17,457 bases of DNA from an uncultured Lachnospiraceae bacterium. GTDB taxonomy: Bacteria > Bacillota > Clostridia > Lachnospirales > Lachnospiraceae. Below are positions 15,310-17,457 of this stretch, one piece after another. The notes beneath the pieces were generated by a model. That model saw nothing but the letters and a program-made list of their open reading frames with translations, did no database searches and was not told where the DNA came from. The translations under genes and the position numbers were made by a program. Each line of letters starts with the position of its first letter. The stretch's first letter is position 1. Where the stretch lies: the NCBI GenBank assembly GCA_910586615.1, contig CAJUJP010000062.1, positions 1-17,457 of the forward strand, in the 5' to 3' direction.

Positions 15310-15570
15310 TTACAGTGTCTGTGAAGAAAACAGAGATTTCACATGATCGATCTCCGCCTGTGTAGCTTTCGCCGCAGGTACATAATAGGACTTTTCACGT
15401 GCGATCTGATACAATTCCTCCTGAGACTGCTCACATGCGTTACGGAACTGCTTTAATGTCTGTTTCAGTTCTTTATTCTCTGTCTGGGCGATCATCTCAC
15501 CAAAACGAACCAATTCTCCGTTAATACCGGTAAGCGTATCCGCTACCATTGTCTTTTCTTCCATCTGCAT
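15310..15570 (-). CDS. CotF-family spore coat protein
   Basis: 86 residues. It resembles the Coat_F family of spore coat proteins: MVADTLTGINGEL near the start, then a helical stretch with ELKQTLKQFRNACEQSQEELY, then KSYYVPA. The likely role is a structural part of the endospore coat. It has no signal peptide or membrane segment. The ATG at 15570 follows AGGAG at 8 bases. A second ATG two codons later is possible. It lies 19 bases after a small companion coat gene, so the two form one operon. The two together look like the helical halves of one CotF-like bundle, as is common in clostridia. Confidence 0.8.
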   Translation of the reverse strand: MQMEEKTMVADTLTGINGELVRFGEMIAQTENKELKQTLKQFRNACEQSQEELYQIAREKSYYVPAAKATQAEIDHVKSLFSSQTL

Positions 15571-15589
15571 AATTCAGGCTCCTCTCTTT

Positions 15590-15775
15590 CTATCTTAAAT
15601 ACTCCATCAACTGCTGCTTATTCTGCATTGCGTTCTGAGCGCCTTTTTCAAAAAACTGCTTCACCTTCGTATCGGATGCACACTGTGCATACTCTTTCAT
15701 CTTGCAGTGTGTCACGTCATAACCACCCATAAGATGACGAAGATTCTGTAAATCCAACTCTGATAAGTTTGCCAT
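15590..15775 (-). CDS. Small CotF-like spore coat companion protein
   Basis: 61 residues, all helical in character, with ELDLQNLRHLMGG near the start, a YAQCASDTKVKQFFEKGAQ middle and KQQLMEYL at the end. It resembles small clostridial proteins annotated as spore coat proteins that are encoded beside a CotF-type gene. The ATG at 15775 follows a perfect AGGAGG at 7 bases, so it should be well translated. It contains two Cys residues. I infer that it pairs with the next gene product in the coat. Confidence 0.7.
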   Translation of the reverse strand: MANLSELDLQNLRHLMGGYDVTHCKMKEYAQCASDTKVKQFFEKGAQNAMQNKQQLMEYLR

Positions 15776-15794
15776 ATGATTACCTCCTGAAATA

Positions 15795-15836
15795 AAATGA
15801 TTGTCCTCAACAGTATTTGTTAATGGACAATCATTT
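15795..15836 (-). promoter_or_regulatory. Perfect 12-bp inverted repeat upstream of the coat genes
   Basis: AAATGATTGTCC (15795-15806) and GGACAATCATTT (15825-15836) are exact reverse complements with an 18-base spacer. The spacer holds an inner AACA/TGTT pairing. The element sits between the flippase stop and the coat gene ribosome binding site, ending about 9 bases before AGGAGG on the minus strand. It could be an operator, a leader hairpin, or a weak terminator for the flippase gene (the 3' arm runs into TTTTATTT). I see no convincing sporulation sigma promoter here. Confidence 0.6.
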
Positions 15837-15890
15837 ATTCCCGTTTATAATCATTTTCTGAGATTTATTATTTAATATTTTTTCTATACA

Positions 15891-17457
15891 TTACCGCAGC
15901 AAATGCAGCTTCTTCGCCACGTGTACCAGCATGGCTCCTTTCGGAAATGCCTTCAGTTCTTTTTCATCCACTCCTCCGATCAGAAGAATCACCACAAAGT
16001 AAACGGATGCCCCCACGCCAATAGCGATCAACAGCACAATTCTGCTCACCGGCAGAACCATATATAGTCCATGATATACCCCGAATGCCGCCGCTCCCAT
16101 CACCAGGGACGCAATGACCGGTTTGATAAATGTCTTCACGATCTCCTGTCTGTACCCCAGCCTGCCCCTGACTGCAGCCTGATTCAAAATGCACATGATC
16201 AGCGAATACATGATATTAGCACAGGCAAGAGCATAAAGGTTCAAATCCGTAAGTGTCAACAGCGTTACAAGACCGATCACCTGAATCACCAGCGCAATGG
16301 CAGAATGGATCACCGGCGTGTTGACCTTGCCGATTCCCTGCAGGACAGCATTGGTCAGTGTGGACAACCCGTACAGTATGACAGTCACCGCCAGCATGGC
16401 CAGCAGTTCAGATGCCTTATCCAGCGCCTCTTTCTGCGGAAAAATGAAGTACATGACCGGCCTGGCCAGAAGCATCAGTCCCACAGCTGCCGGAATGGAT
16501 ACCAGCATGGTCATACGGATGGCTTTCGCCACCTGCTCTCTTGTTTTTTTGTATTCTTTTTTTGCAAAAGAAGCAGACACTCCGGGGATGGTTGCCGAAG
16601 ACATGGCCGACGCGATGGCAATCGGAATGTTCACCACCGCTACCGCCTGGGTCGCAAAAATACCATAATCAATATGCACCCCCACCGAATCCATCTTCTT
16701 GTAGTCAATCATCGTTTTATAGTAGATTTCCATATTGACTACTGTGGAACAATTGTAGATAAAAGTGCTTAAAATAAACGGCGTCACAATCGTAAACAAA
16801 AGCCGGAAAATCTCACCGTAGCTGTCCACTTCACCAGTTCTGTCATGGTTCAGCCGTCTGTTTATGATCTTACGGTTCAGCAGGTACATGCCAAGCATGA
16901 ATACAAGTGCTGTCACCACACCGGCTCCGGTACCCAGGGCACTTCCCGCAGAGCCGTAAACAGCTTTCATCGTCTCACCTTCATTAGCCACCGTTCCGAT
17001 CAGCAGATAAGCCGCCAGAATGCTGACCACCGCATTTAAGATCTGTTCCAGAATCTGGGACAGGGAAGTATGCAGCATAGATCCGTGAGCCTGAAAGTAG
17101 CCGCGCAGTACACCAAGAAAACCCGAAAAGAATATGGTGGGCGCCAATACCCGCAGCGCCATCACAGAATTGGGACTGTCATGCATGAGAAAGGGTGCCG
17201 CCACATAGGTGAAAACCGCCGCTGCTCCGCCTACGATCAGCACATACAGAAGCGCGCACTGAAAAATCCTCTGTACATTACGATATTCTTTAAATGCAAG
17301 TTTCTGTGCGATCAGCTTGGAAATCGCCGAAGGAATGCTGTAGGAAGAAATCAGCAGAATGATCGTATAGATGTTGATCGCCGTACTGTAATATCCGTTT
17401 CCCTCCAGGCCGATGATACTTAAGAGCGGACTGCGGTAGATCAGACTGATGATCTTC
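15891..17457 (-). CDS. SpoVB/MurJ-type oligosaccharide flippase (partial, cut by right edge)
   Basis: 521 codons are open to the right edge, so the N-terminus is missing, probably by a few tens of residues. The GTG at 17241-17243 is internal, since the frame continues upstream with typical family sequence (GLEGNGYYSTAINIY, SSYSIPSAISKLIAQK). The protein is almost entirely hydrophobic, with a dozen or so membrane segments, and fits the MATE-like MVF/polysaccharide biosynthesis superfamily that includes SpoVB and MurJ. Such proteins move lipid-linked cell-wall or polysaccharide precursors across the membrane; SpoVB acts in spore cortex synthesis. The neighbouring coat genes fit a sporulation role, but a general flippase is possible. 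Confidence 0.85.
   Translation of the reverse strand, partial: KIISLIYRSPLLSIIGLEGNGYYSTAINIYTIILLISSYSIPSAISKLIAQKLAFKEYRNVQRIFQCALLYVLIVGGAAAVFTYVAAPFLMHDSPNSVMALRVLAPTIFFSGFLGVLRGYFQAHGSMLHTSLSQILEQILNAVVSILAAYLLIGTVANEGETMKAVYGSAGSALGTGAGVVTALVFMLGMYLLNRKIINRRLNHDRTGEVDSYGEIFRLLFTIVTPFILSTFIYNCSTVVNMEIYYKTMIDYKKMDSVGVHIDYGIFATQAVAVVNIPIAIASAMSSATIPGVSASFAKKEYKKTREQVAKAIRMTMLVSIPAAVGLMLLARPVMYFIFPQKEALDKASELLAMLAVTVILYGLSTLTNAVLQGIGKVNTPVIHSAIALVIQVIGLVTLLTLTDLNLYALACANIMYSLIMCILNQAAVRGRLGYRQEIVKTFIKPVIASLVMGAAAFGVYHGLYMVLPVSRIVLLIAIGVGASVYFVVILLIGGVDEKELKAFPKGAMLVHVAKKLHLLR

Noticed and set aside
17241..17243. GTG as the start of the flippase gene
   Set aside because: The frame stays open upstream to the right edge and encodes conserved family sequence, so the GTG is internal.

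Overview
The window looks like chromosomal DNA of a spore-forming Firmicute, most likely a Lachnospiraceae-type Clostridium. This rests on the protein families and gene order (yicC-remA-gmk-rpoZ followed by rimO-pgsA-cinA, an RqcH gene facing away from yicC, a CotF-type spore coat pair and a SpoVB-like flippase), strong AGGAGG ribosome binding sites and moderate GC content. No rRNA, tRNA, CRISPR array, insertion sequence or phage gene is visible.

Region 1 (1-5467, minus strand) is one very large secreted protein that runs off the left edge, with at least 1822 codons in the window. It has a signal peptide, seven bacterial Ig-like domains, a small CxxC-rich segment, a GH16 laminarinase-type catalytic domain and then at least five CBM4/9-like carbohydrate-binding domains. 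A sixth binding domain starts at the edge and is nearly identical in DNA to the fifth. Region 2 (5468-5757) holds this gene's leader and promoter region, and a strong intrinsic terminator for the operon to its right.

Region 3 (5758-13161, minus strand) reads as one long operon. A clear TTGACT-17-TATAAT promoter precedes yicC (RNase-like), remA (matrix and sporulation regulator), gmk (GMP to GDP), rpoZ (RNA polymerase omega), rimO (S12 methylthiotransferase), pgsA (phosphatidylglycerophosphate synthase) and cinA (NMN amidase/pyrophosphatase). The last gene is an unusual 588-residue membrane protein with 23-residue Gln/Gly/Tyr/Asn repeats, one membrane segment, an Asp/Tyr-rich linker and a DUF3298/RsiV-like domain. 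Several genes overlap or nearly touch, which implies co-transcription of housekeeping functions.

Region 4 (13014-13346) is a divergent promoter region. A 28-bp element, carrying back-to-back -35 boxes, occurs twice; one copy appears to drive yicC and the other rqcH. Region 5 (13347-15227, plus strand) is rqcH, the bacterial Rqc2/NFACT ribosome quality control factor, with Glu in place of the Asp of its DR motif. Region 6 (15310-17457, minus strand) holds two small CotF-like spore coat genes, a perfect 12-bp inverted repeat in their leader, and a SpoVB/MurJ-type flippase cut by the right edge.

Nothing here is a clear new defence or mobile system. The most unusual items are the repeat-bearing DUF3298 membrane protein, the duplicated divergent -35 module, a leader ORF overlapping the yicC start, and the modular GH16 enzyme.
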